Shown: one piece after another, positions 52,127-60,766 of the stretch | Numbering within the stretch: position 1 is the first letter of the stretch | Layout of the letters: each line of letters begins with the position of its first letter | Assembly: GCF_010586825.1 (NCBI RefSeq) | Contig: NZ_JAAAGB010000006.1 | Location: 186,001 to 250,000 of the forward strand | Length of the DNA: 64,000 nt | Source: Draconibacterium mangrovi | Lineage (GTDB): Bacteria; Bacteroidota; Bacteroidia; Bacteroidales; Prolixibacteraceae | Direction of reading: 5' to 3' | The notes under the pieces: model-generated | Seen by the model: only the letters and a program-made list of their open reading frames with translations | Databases searched by the model: none | What the model was told of the DNA's origin: nothing | Position numbers and translations under genes: made by a program

Positions 52127-55033
52127 TTACTCAACGATTGGCACCAGAAGTGTAATTTTTGCTCCCGGATTTGTTTCTCCGGGGTAAAGTTCTTCGTAAC
52201 TAAGTTGGGTTTTTACCTGGTACTTCTCACCAATTAGTTGAATTCTTTTTTGTGTGAGATTGGAAGCCATGTTAAGGTGGTTTTTCGTTTTTGAGAATGC
52301 TTTTGATTTCTCGAAACCAATACCATTATCTTCAATAATTATGCGAATACTTTTTTCATTAACATATATAAAACGGATGGTAATTCTTCCTTCGCCCGAA
52401 AGTTGTGAAATGCCGTGCCAAATGGCGTTTTCAACAAACGGTTGTACAATCATCGAAGGAATGAAATAATCGTCTTGCTGCAACTGCTCGTCGAGAATTA
52501 CACTAAAATCAAAATGGTTTTCCATTCTGAATTGCTCTAGTTCGATATAGTTCCTCAAACGTTCCACTTCGTCATCCAATAAAACGGAGTTCGATTTAAT
52601 GGAATTCATGGTTTGCCTTATCAGTCGGGCAAATCGCGAAAGATAAGCCCCTGCTTCTTCCGATTTATTCTGTAGTAAAAACTTCTGAATCGACCCCAAC
52701 GAATTGAAAATAAAATGGGGGTTCATCATCGATTGTAAAGCCCGGTTTTCGAGTGTAACCAGCTGGTTGTCCTTTTCACGCTCGCGAAGTTGACGGCGGT
52801 AGTAGTTTCTTACCATCAGAAATCCTAAAAACAACAGGATAAGCAGTGCCCCGATTCTTGTAATTATTCGTTGAAAGAAAGTTGGAACAACGGTAACAGG
52901 AAGTTCGATGACTTCGCTGTAGGGCTCCATATTTTTTCTTGATTTTAGCTTAAATGTATAGTGCCCGGGTTTTAGGTTAAGGTATACCACCTGTTTTTCG
53001 GTACCGGTAATCCAATCGTTATTTACACCTTCAAGCATATATGCATAGTTTGATGGCGATGATGAGAAATTAAGACTCGAAAATTCAATGTTTAAGCGGT
53101 CTTTGTTTTTGTAAACAATTTCTCCTTTACCAAGTACCATCTCTTTTTCGTCGAGTGTTACTTTCGAAAAATAAGGTTTTGTAGGGATCAAAACAGCATT
53201 AACGCATTCGCTTACCGGAATAAGTGTTAGCCCGTTATCGGAGGCAACATATAAAATTTCGTTTTGGCAATATAGGTCGTTAATGTTGTTGAATGTGATG
53301 TTTAGGCGGTTAAGTACTGCCATTTCACCCTGGATAACTTCTGTTGGATTTGAAATAAAATAAACTGTTTGCTGATTATACAGAAAAAGCGTTTTATCGT
53401 AGTAAATCATATCTTTTATTTTCAGGCTGATATGATCGTCGAGATTGTTGATAAGTTGGTATGTACTATCGTTATGGTTTAAAACAAGCTCCGATTTGTC
53501 GGCTTCTTCTATCTGCAGTATCTCGCTGGTTGAGTCGATTGTAATGTTCGATGCGATCCATTTTCCGTCGAAAGCACTATAAGTAGAATTGGTAGAAATT
53601 TGGCCGTTTGAAACAACATGGTTTGTGTTTCCATTTACAATTAAATCATTTTTGTAATTCAGAAATATATTGCGTACTCGCCCCCAATTGGTATAGGGAA
53701 TGCGAAATTGCGGGTAGTTGTCTCTCAACTCGCGAAAGAATAAATTGTCGTTTAAATAAAAACTCACTCTCGATTCGGAAGGATCGACTACCGGTTTCCT
53801 CACATGGATATTCGACTTGTCCAGATCATCGTATTTTATGGTGTTGCTTCGCGTATCTATTCTAAGGTTTTTATAAATGTATAATGGCGTACTTATGCCG
53901 CTTATCAGCAATGTGTTATCTCTTGTTTGGGTAATTTCGTCGAGAATGTATTCTCCTACATCGATTTTATTATCGAAGAGTTTTCCATTTTTAAAAATGA
54001 ATATGGATTCTCCATTGGTAAGCCACAAAAAATCGTCATTCGATGGGGCAATTGCTCTTACGCCTTTTTCATCGAACTGCTCGGCTTCAATTGTTAGGTA
54101 TTTTAGTATGCCGTCGCTTATTTTTAAAACGCCGTAGGTAGTTGAGCTTGTCCATAAATTGTTTTGAGCATCGAGCACCAGGTTTTGAATTTTATTCATT
54201 GCATGATGAAAGATCAGGCTGTCGTTTTTAAAACAATACAGTCCGTTGTCGAATGTCGATACCCATAATAATTCATCCTTAATGAGCATGTCGTTTACCA
54301 CCTGCGCATTAATGTGTACAAAGTTTCTCGAAACCAGTCGCGAGCCTTGAAACAGATGAATATTACCATTCATATCGCACACATAGGTAACTCCTTCGGG
54401 CGATGTGGTAACCCGGGTAACGTTAAAATCAAGCGGATGAATTTCTATTATTTCATCAACAGTACGTTTTTCAACTATCCGGTTACTATCCCAAAAAAGC
54501 AGGTTGTCGTTTGTGTTTCGGGTGATATTAAAAACGACTGCGCCGTTACGGGTTGAAGGTATATAATCGATGTAGATGTTGCCTTTTACGATTCCAACTT
54601 CTCCGGCACCATTAAAGAAGTAAATGGTTGAATCTTTATCCTGAAACAGGTCGTGATAATAGAAGTCGGTTTTTACTTCACTCAGGAACGGAGCATTTTT
54701 TTCGTTGAAAACCTTGTTTTTATAAATGTAGTTAACTGATCCATCAATGTTCAGGCACCAAATTCTACCCTCCATATCTTCTTTCATACGGACGATGCGG
54801 TTGTAACTCATTCCGTCTTTGGTAGTATACCGAACAAAGCTTGTCCCGTCGAAACGAACAACACCGGCTGATGTGCCGAACCACATAAAATCATTTTTAT
54901 CCTGCAATACACAAAACACTTTGTTGGTGGGCAATCCATTGGCAATAGTATAGTTTGTTATAAACGGATTTTGTCCGCAAACAAACTGGGTAATGAATAA
55001 AATTAGTGTTGGTATTAAAAGGAATTTTTTCAC
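52127..55033 (-). CDS. Two-component-propeller LytS-type sensor histidine kinase
   Basis: 968 aa, GTG start sharing one base with the stop codon of the upstream regulator gene. Signal peptide through QFVCGQ, then a periplasmic seven-bladed propeller series (GLPTNKVFCVLQDKNDFMWFGTSAGVVRFDG and later weaker repeats), a Y_Y_Y domain near 640-710 (NYAYMLEGVNNDWITGTEKQVVYLNLKPGHYTFKLKSR), one membrane helix (about 723-741) and the LytS-type His_kinase block QSMMNPHFIFNSLGSIQKFL with His773. The ATPase region includes QPFVENAIWHGI and EDNGIGFEKS. Senses an extracytoplasmic signal, possibly a glycan or envelope state (inferred). Confidence 0.95.
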   Translation of the reverse strand: MKKFLLIPTLILFITQFVCGQNPFITNYTIANGLPTNKVFCVLQDKNDFMWFGTSAGVVRFDGTSFVRYTTKDGMSYNRIVRMKEDMEGRIWCLNIDGSVNYIYKNKVFNEKNAPFLSEVKTDFYYHDLFQDKDSTIYFFNGAGEVGIVKGNIYIDYIPSTRNGAVVFNITRNTNDNLLFWDSNRIVEKRTVDEIIEIHPLDFNVTRVTTSPEGVTYVCDMNGNIHLFQGSRLVSRNFVHINAQVVNDMLIKDELLWVSTFDNGLYCFKNDSLIFHHAMNKIQNLVLDAQNNLWTSSTTYGVLKISDGILKYLTIEAEQFDEKGVRAIAPSNDDFLWLTNGESIFIFKNGKLFDNKIDVGEYILDEITQTRDNTLLISGISTPLYIYKNLRIDTRSNTIKYDDLDKSNIHVRKPVVDPSESRVSFYLNDNLFFRELRDNYPQFRIPYTNWGRVRNIFLNYKNDLIVNGNTNHVVSNGQISTNSTYSAFDGKWIASNITIDSTSEILQIEEADKSELVLNHNDSTYQLINNLDDHISLKIKDMIYYDKTLFLYNQQTVYFISNPTEVIQGEMAVLNRLNITFNNINDLYCQNEILYVASDNGLTLIPVSECVNAVLIPTKPYFSKVTLDEKEMVLGKGEIVYKNKDRLNIEFSSLNFSSSPSNYAYMLEGVNNDWITGTEKQVVYLNLKPGHYTFKLKSRKNMEPYSEVIELPVTVVPTFFQRIITRIGALLILLFLGFLMVRNYYRRQLREREKDNQLVTLENRALQSMMNPHFIFNSLGSIQKFLLQNKSEEAGAYLSRFARLIRQTMNSIKSNSVLLDDEVERLRNYIELEQFRMENHFDFSVILDEQLQQDDYFIPSMIVQPFVENAIWHGISQLSGEGRITIRFIYVNEKSIRIIIEDNGIGFEKSKAFSKTKNHLNMASNLTQKRIQLIGEKYQVKTQLSYEELYPGETNPGAKITLLVPIVE

Positions 55034-55827
55034 TATTCAATTGATTTGGAATATTTTGAAACAGCTTCCTTAAACTCATTGTATTTTCTGCGCGAAATAG
55101 CCAATTCTGTTTGATCGTCCAATATCGCGTAGTTGCCTTCGAAACTCGAAAATCCCCGAAGAAAATTTAAGTTTATCAAAGTGGATTTATGGATGCGAAC
55201 AAACATGGAAGGATCGAGAATTTTTTCAATGTCTCCAACCGGTTTGCTCGAAACAACATTATCCAACCCCGATAAATGTATCACTGAATAAGCTCCATCA
55301 GCTTCAATATATCTTATCTTATCAACTTCAATAATTTTAAAACCAAATTTTTCGATTACCGTTATTTTTGGGGCAAATACAAATCCTTCATTAGCTTGGA
55401 GGGTAAGATTGTTTAATGATTCGCCATAGGTTTTTTGCATGTCATGGTTTTGCATGCGAAGATCGAGGAGCGATGTTGCTTTGGTTACTGCTACTTTTAG
55501 CTCCTCCGCATCGATAGGTTTTAGCAGGTAATCAATAGCATTTGTTTTAATAGCTCGTAACGCATATTCTTCGTAAGCTGTGGTAAAAATAATGGCGTAA
55601 TCTTCTTTCGGAATACTATCCAGAAAATCGAATCCATTTTCTCCGGGCATCGATATATCGAGGAAGATTAATTGCACATCCCATTGGTTTAATAATTCGC
55701 GTCCCTGGCTGGCCGAGCTTGCCGTATCGCAAATGTTAATATTCGGACAATTGCGCTGAAGTAAGATCTTTAAAGCCTCCTGCACATTCTTTTCGTCGTC
55801 GATAATTATGGCGTTGTAATTAGTCAT
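55033..55827 (-). CDS. LytTR-family response regulator
   Basis: 264 aa from the ATG at 55825-55827 (MTNYNAIIIDDEKN). An in-frame extension back to 55971 merely translates the repeat array (giving PEPTAY repeats) and lies upstream of the promoter. Receiver: D10/D11, phospho-acceptor D57 in LIFLDISMPG, Thr in IIFTTAYEEYA, Lys in DYLLKPID. C-terminal LytTR DNA-binding domain at about 155-264 (IRYIEADGAYSVIHL, RIHKSTLINLNFLRGFSS, ELAISRRKYNEFKEAV). Overlaps the kinase by one base, so it is the partner of that kinase. Confidence 0.95.
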   Translation of the reverse strand: MTNYNAIIIDDEKNVQEALKILLQRNCPNINICDTASSASQGRELLNQWDVQLIFLDISMPGENGFDFLDSIPKEDYAIIFTTAYEEYALRAIKTNAIDYLLKPIDAEELKVAVTKATSLLDLRMQNHDMQKTYGESLNNLTLQANEGFVFAPKITVIEKFGFKIIEVDKIRYIEADGAYSVIHLSGLDNVVSSKPVGDIEKILDPSMFVRIHKSTLINLNFLRGFSSFEGNYAILDDQTELAISRRKYNEFKEAVSKYSKSIE

Positions 55828-55833
55828 TACTAA

Positions 55834-55841
55834 CAAAGATA
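55834..55841 (-). promoter_or_regulatory. -7 box of the LytTR regulator gene
   Basis: TATCTTTG on the minus strand is an exact TAnnTTTG element ending 6 bases before the ATG, so the transcript is leaderless or nearly so. The direct-repeat set lies 32-82 bp upstream of it, a classical activator position. Confidence 0.55.
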
Positions 55842-55872
55842 GGATTAATTGTAAAAAATATTTTGTTTTTAT

Positions 55873-55923
55873 ATAAGCGGTAGGTTCTGGCAAATAAGCG
55901 GTAGGTTCTGGCGAATAAACGGT
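55873..55923. promoter_or_regulatory. Three LytTR-type 9-bp direct repeats at 21-bp spacing, upstream of the regulator gene
   Basis: ACCGCTTAT (complement of 55873-55881), ACCGCTTAT (55894-55902) and ACCGTTTAT (55915-55923) on the minus strand, spacing exactly 21 and 21. Intervening bases are also conserved (the plus-strand unit continues AGGTTCTGGC). Located between the regulator gene and the divergent secreted paralog at 56122, so either or both could be controlled. Confidence 0.7.
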
Positions 55924-56121
55924 AATTATTACTCTTTCTAATCTCCGATATTTTATCACGTTTTTCAACAATTTTAGCGCTTAACATGACATTAACACAG
56001 GTATAATGTGCTGATAATAAAAGACTAAAACATCTTTAACAATCAATTAACAGGATACAATTAAACTTTATCCATATATTTCTGTCAGAGAAAATGAAAA
56101 CAATTAAAAAGAAAACAAATT

Positions 56122-56718
56122 ATGAAACGATTAAACAAAGTTCTTTTAACACTTGCTCTTGCACTTAGTGCAGGAGCTGTAATGGCGACAGGAAACCTAA
56201 GTGTAAGCATTTCGGAAGGCGAAGGTGCTGAGGCGCATGTTCGTGTTACCAATGCGGTTGAAAGCCAATTTGAAATGGAAATCCGCAACAGGAACAACGA
56301 TATTATTTATTACAAGCAAATTCAGCAACCATTAAAACTGGTTTTAAACACTTATGATTTCTCAAAACTTAGCGATGGAGAATACACCTTTTTGGTGAAG
56401 CTTGACAACGAACAAAATATGACCACGCTCGCAGTAAAAGACGGCGATGTAAAAGTTGTTGATCAGGTGAAACAGGTTGATCCTTATTTTGGGTTATTCA
56501 ACGATCGATTGAACATCTCTTATCTGAATCATGGAGCGGGCGATGTAAAATTGTACCTGTATGATGAAAAAAACAACAGTTTGGTTCATGAAGATGTACT
56601 GGGATCGGAGTTTGCCTTACATCACGCCATCGATCTTTCGAAACTTAACAATGGCAGCTACGAGGCCGTTTTGGTAAGTAACAACGGAACATATGAATAC
56701 GAAATAACTCTCAATTAG
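56122..56718 (+). CDS. Small secreted beta-sandwich protein, paralog family member 4
   Basis: 198 aa; signal peptide through GAVMA. Two Ig-like halves: EIRNRNNDIIYYKQ / YDFSKLSDGEYTFLV, then KQVDPYFGLFNDRLNISYLN / LYLYDEKNNSL / IDLSKLNNGSYEAVL. Closer to member 5 than to members 1-3 (AIDLSKLN). AAACAATTAAA at 56098-56108 precedes the ATG by 13 bases, and paired TTAACA words lie at 55981-55998. Divergent from the LytTR regulator gene with the 21-bp repeat set between, which suggests that this two-component system may control it. Function unknown. Confidence 0.8.
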   Translation: MKRLNKVLLTLALALSAGAVMATGNLSVSISEGEGAEAHVRVTNAVESQFEMEIRNRNNDIIYYKQIQQPLKLVLNTYDFSKLSDGEYTFLVKLDNEQNMTTLAVKDGDVKVVDQVKQVDPYFGLFNDRLNISYLNHGAGDVKLYLYDEKNNSLVHEDVLGSEFALHHAIDLSKLNNGSYEAVLVSNNGTYEYEITLN

Positions 56719-56757
56719 CATTTTTCGTAAGTATAGTTAGATTAGTTAGTTTTGGTA

Positions 56758-56789
56758 AAGCGAATCCGATGGGATTCGCTTTTTTTTTG
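56758..56789 (+). terminator. Terminator after paralog 4
   Basis: AAGCGAATCC (56758-56767), loop GATG, GGATTCGCTT (56772-56781), long T-run. The rest of the gap to 57115 contains two TTAACATG words (56950-56957 and 56961-56968) and no supported ORF. Confidence 0.9.
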
Positions 56790-57115
56790 CTAAAATCAAA
56801 GTGTAAGCAATTGCCTCTTTTCGTGCTTAATGTCAGCAATGAAATACTTTAATCATTCACAGACTATATCTTCTTATCTGTAAATGATTGAGATACTTCT
56901 CTTTTCGCTGGCTTGAGGTTCAATAGTTTTTCCTCGTTAAGTTTGCATATTAACATGTAATTAACATGCCCTTGGAACGCCTGCTATTATTGGGTTATAT
57001 CCTTTTATTTTATAGAAATGTTTAAATATGTCGGCGAAAGAATAAACAAAAGTATGTATTGATTCCTTTCTTTTGTAGAAAACAATTAGAAATCAGAATT
57101 TAAAAATTTAGAAAC

Positions 57116-57697
57116 ATGAAAACTTTATTTGTAGGAATTATTGCAATGTGTGTAGCAAGTGTTGCCATGGCATCAGGAAATTTGAGAGTGAATATGGAAG
57201 CCAACGAAAATGAGGCAACGGTGGTTGAAATCTCAAGCGGTGAAATGGTTCATTTTGAGATTGAATTAACAGACGAATACGGAAATAGTATTTACGAGAT
57301 GAATTCAGAAGTTCCGAGAAGTGAGATGGAGAAACGTTATGACTTTTCGGCACTTGACAATGGTACATATTGGTATTATGTAAGAACTGGTGATGAAGAA
57401 ATTCGTAAGCAGTTATCAATTGAGTACGGCGAAGTTGAAGTAATGGATGTGCGAAAAACAGTAGAACCATACTTTTTTCAGGAAGGAGATCAGATTATAC
57501 TTTCGTATTTGAACTTCGAAAATGAGAATATTAATTTGTATGTATACGAAAACAATACTTTGTTGACGGAAGTAGCTTTGGGTAAGGATTTTGCAATACA
57601 CAAGGCCATCGACTTATCTAAATTAAATTACGGAGAGTACGAGGTAGTATTGACCAACGAAAATGATATTTACGAACATAGTGTAGTAATTGAATAG
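57116..57697 (+). CDS. Small secreted beta-sandwich protein, paralog family member 5
   Basis: 193 aa; signal peptide through ASVAMA. Same two-half layout: IELTDEYGNSIYEM / YDFSALDNGTYWYYV, then KTVEPYFFQEGDQIILSYLNFENENINLYVYENN / IDLSKLNYGEYEVVL. The acidic mature protein has no cysteine. A variant leader word AAACAATTAGA lies at 57080-57090. Function unknown; with member 4 it forms the second genomic cluster of the family, next to the LytTR system. Confidence 0.8.
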   Translation: MKTLFVGIIAMCVASVAMASGNLRVNMEANENEATVVEISSGEMVHFEIELTDEYGNSIYEMNSEVPRSEMEKRYDFSALDNGTYWYYVRTGDEEIRKQLSIEYGEVEVMDVRKTVEPYFFQEGDQIILSYLNFENENINLYVYENNTLLTEVALGKDFAIHKAIDLSKLNYGEYEVVLTNENDIYEHSVVIE

Positions 57698-57719
57698 AGG
57701 CTGAATGATGAGAAAAGGT

Positions 57720-57750
57720 AAGGCGGATTCGTGGGAATTCGCCTTTTTTA
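57720..57750 (+). terminator. Terminator after paralog 5
   Basis: AAGGCGGATTC (57720-57730) folds with GAATTCGCCTT (57735-57745), one mismatch, then T6. Confidence 0.82.
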
Positions 57751-57895
57751 TTGAATTAATTTCATACAACTGCTTTCTGTCTCCTTGTCTTTTGGTTATT
57801 GATTTTCGGTAAAAAAAGTAGTGGTTTGCCATTGATAAATATGAAGAACTTTTCGCTTTGTTATATGTTTTAGTGCTATCAAAAAATACTTCAAC

Positions 57896-58444
57896 ATGAA
57901 AACAATTATTACCATTTTATTAGTCCTTATTTTTGTTCCTGCATTTTCGCAACCTCATGCCAACGTAAAAACCGGAGATATAATCATTGATTTTACTGCA
58001 CAACTAATTGATGGAAGCGAAGTTCCAATAAACAAATTATACAATGAGTCGCCGCTTGTTCTGATTGTTCTGAGGGGCTGGCCCGAATATCAGTGTCCGG
58101 TTTGTACCCGCCAGGTAGGGGAGTTTGTTTCCGAAGCCGATCAATTTAAAAAGTACGGTGCAAAGATACTTATGATTTATCCAGGGCCATCGGAAGTGCT
58201 ACAGGAAAAAGCAGACGAATTTGCTGAAGACTTTACTTTTCCTGAAGGATTTTATTTTGCCCTTGATCCGAACTACTCCATGATAAATAAATACGGCTTG
58301 AGATGGAATGCTCCAAAAGAAACGGCTTACCCATCAACTTTTGTAATTGATAAGGCCGGAAAAGTGCAGTTTGTCAAAGTTAGCTCCACTCACGGAGGAA
58401 GAGCTGATGTTGAAGAAATAGTTGCTGCATTAAAAAAATTGTAA
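57896..58444 (+). CDS. Exported peroxiredoxin-like (AhpC/TSA) protein
   Basis: 182 aa. Signal peptide MKTIITILLVLIFVPAFSQ, then a thioredoxin fold with a CxxC at Cys67/Cys70 in GWPEYQCPVCTRQVGEF, LMIYPGPSEVLQEKA, GFYFALDPNYSMINKYGL and a cis-Pro block YPSTFVIDKAGKVQFV. The RGWxxYQCPxCxxQ sequence is typical of the peroxiredoxin-like family that reduces peroxides or maintains thiols in the periplasm. Followed by an imperfect hairpin at 58451-58476. Confidence 0.9.
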   Translation: MKTIITILLVLIFVPAFSQPHANVKTGDIIIDFTAQLIDGSEVPINKLYNESPLVLIVLRGWPEYQCPVCTRQVGEFVSEADQFKKYGAKILMIYPGPSEVLQEKADEFAEDFTFPEGFYFALDPNYSMINKYGLRWNAPKETAYPSTFVIDKAGKVQFVKVSSTHGGRADVEEIVAALKKL

Positions 58445-58531
58445 CCAAGATAAAAGCCAGATCCATCAGGAACCGGCTTCAATTTTATCTTATTCATGGG
58501 ATGACTCAGAGTCATACCATGAAATTATTGG

Positions 58532-60604
58532 TTAATTAATAAGTTCTGCTTCTTTCAGCAACTCGCAATAATTTAATACACTTTGTAAATCCGAAACTTG
58601 CTTGTGTTGTGTATCCAACATCTTTTTAATGTCCAAAGCACTGTTTTTGCCATTAATCAATGCACAAAGTTCGGTAGTGCTGGCAATGTTTGTGTACGGA
58701 TATTTTTCCTGAATAGCCTTGGGTAAAGTACGTACCGCTCCTTCAACACGGAAAGCGCCAACCTTTATTTCTTCCGAAGGAACAGGAATGAATTCGCTGG
58801 CTTCCTTTTCCAGTTTTGTTAACTTATATGCCGGGACTTCTAACCCAAACTTTGAAGCTGTTAGTTCAATTTGATTATCCAGAACAACAGAGTTGGCCTC
58901 GAAAAGCTGCTTTGTTGATGCCGATAAGGTTTCCAGTTGCGTAGCAAGTAATTTGCTATCCGGTGCCAGTTCTGTTACCGATTGAAGTGTGGCAAGTTCG
59001 TTTTTGCAGGTAGCTTCCAGATAAGCTTTCACTTTTTTGCATGTCGATTCAAACGACTCTGCATCGGTGTATTTCAGCTCATCCAACGCACGACCCAATT
59101 CAATCCCCATTCTTTTCGATCCGTAGGAAAATGACGTTGCCGCAATTGATCCGGCCATTTCTTCGTCGGCCGATGCAATGTTATAAGCGCCGGCTGCTGC
59201 AATAACTGCGGCGCGTTTCATTTGCGTGGCATCGAGTTTATCCGGCGTATCCTGCGAAGTGTGGTAGTACATATCAGGCCAGGTAATCAGCATTACGCCC
59301 GGCACATGCGTGGTCCAGTTGTTAAACACTTCATGGTCAGACGAGCCGTAATGTTGCTCAATCTGGTAATAAAACGCATCGTCCGTTCCGCTTGGAGCGA
59401 TAATCTGATTTGCAATTCTTTTGTTACTTCTGTTGGCAAGAATTTCGCGGTTTGCTTCACCCATGTAAACAAAGTAGTTTTCCATTACATCGTTTATGTA
59501 GTGCGGATTACCAAATGTGGTGCGCATTAGGCTAAAAAACGAATTGTTACTTTTCAGATGCAATCCAACCATGTCGAGGTTGATGTTACAAAGCGTTTGT
59601 TCCATAATATCAGCATGGGCACTTACCCAAGGAATTGTTCCCGAAAATTCAGGCACCCAGATAAAGCGGATACTTCTTTTTGGTTGTGGAATGCGGCCAT
59701 CGGCAACCAACTGGTTGATGATGCGTGCCACTTCCAAAATGGCTGCACCACCTGAAACGTTATCGTTGGCTCCCTGTTTGGTATAACCTTCAAAAATGTG
59801 TGCCGAAAGAATTATCTCTCCGGCGTCAGGATCGCTACCCGGAATAACGCAGGTTGGTACCTGCAAATCGTAAGGCAACATTTGCGACTCGACAACAGCA
59901 TGTACTTTAATTTTTTCGCCACGAATCAAACGGTCGCGTAATTTGTAACCTTCACGCGGCGTGAGGTAAAAACCAAAAGTGGCGTTTTCGCTCCTGATCC
60001 CACTGGCAGGGATGGCAAGTGGAGCAGTAAGTTCGCGGCTCGAGCCAAAAGCAACAACACCCAGTGCACCTTTTTCAATTGCTGTATTATGAACTCTGCT
60101 AACCTTAGCGGATGTTACAACAATTTTGCCTTTAACGTCCAATCCTTCAAAGTCGTTTTCCAGTCCTTCTTCCACCCACACCAATTCGGCAGTTACATCG
60201 GTAGGTTTACTTCCTTCTGCCAACGAAAGGGCAATATCTTTATAATCGGCCAGTTTTATTTTTCCCGGTTCTACTTCCCATAATTCTCCTTTTATTCCGT
60301 CCCAGGTTTTACCGCCGTCGAAACGTTCTATTTCTGCTCCGGCAATTCCGTATTCATTTAATTTGTCCAGCACGTATTTCCCTTCGCGGAAATATGCAGA
60401 ACCATATTCACTTGCCGGCCGGTTACGCTGGTAACCCACCATTTCAATAACGTGATTGATTGCCGTTTCGCCCGATGATTCTCCGATAATTTCATCCATT
60501 ACCTCAGGAGGCAGTAAGGTGTATTGGTAAAACGGTGTGTATTGTGCAAAAGCACTGGTAGTACTAAACAGAAACAGTAAAATGAAAAAGAGATTTTTCT
60601 TCAT
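58532..60604 (-). CDS. Secreted M28 family metallopeptidase
   Basis: 690 aa; signal peptide through TSAFAQ. A PA insert is present in the N-terminal part (LDVKGKIVVTSAKVSRVHNTAIEKGALGVVAFGSS). The co-catalytic zinc site reads: His in LSAHIFEGY, Asp in GANDNVSGGAAILEVAR, Glu in WVPEFSGTIPW, Asp in NLDMVGL and His in MYYHTSQDTPDKLD. A helical C-terminal region (about 520-690) is long for the family. An aminopeptidase or carboxypeptidase acting outside the cytoplasm; substrate unknown. Confidence 0.9.
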   Translation of the reverse strand: MKKNLFFILLFLFSTTSAFAQYTPFYQYTLLPPEVMDEIIGESSGETAINHVIEMVGYQRNRPASEYGSAYFREGKYVLDKLNEYGIAGAEIERFDGGKTWDGIKGELWEVEPGKIKLADYKDIALSLAEGSKPTDVTAELVWVEEGLENDFEGLDVKGKIVVTSAKVSRVHNTAIEKGALGVVAFGSSRELTAPLAIPASGIRSENATFGFYLTPREGYKLRDRLIRGEKIKVHAVVESQMLPYDLQVPTCVIPGSDPDAGEIILSAHIFEGYTKQGANDNVSGGAAILEVARIINQLVADGRIPQPKRSIRFIWVPEFSGTIPWVSAHADIMEQTLCNINLDMVGLHLKSNNSFFSLMRTTFGNPHYINDVMENYFVYMGEANREILANRSNKRIANQIIAPSGTDDAFYYQIEQHYGSSDHEVFNNWTTHVPGVMLITWPDMYYHTSQDTPDKLDATQMKRAAVIAAAGAYNIASADEEMAGSIAATSFSYGSKRMGIELGRALDELKYTDAESFESTCKKVKAYLEATCKNELATLQSVTELAPDSKLLATQLETLSASTKQLFEANSVVLDNQIELTASKFGLEVPAYKLTKLEKEASEFIPVPSEEIKVGAFRVEGAVRTLPKAIQEKYPYTNIASTTELCALINGKNSALDIKKMLDTQHKQVSDLQSVLNYCELLKEAELIN

Positions 60605-60766
60605 GTTGATGATTTTAGTTTTTGACTTAATTGTGTTGGTAAAAGTAGCATAAATTCATTTTTACGAACTGACTGATGTCATATATACATTAAGATATTG
60701 ATACTTGTAGTAAATCGTTCGCTATTGTTTGTGTTTTGCATCTTTTTGTGTGCTGTTGCTATAATC

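Noticed and set aside
55828-55971. N-terminal extension of the LytTR regulator with PEPTAY repeats
   Set aside because: The peptide repeats are simply the translation of the 21-bp operator repeats, and a -7 box lies between them and the ATG at 55827.
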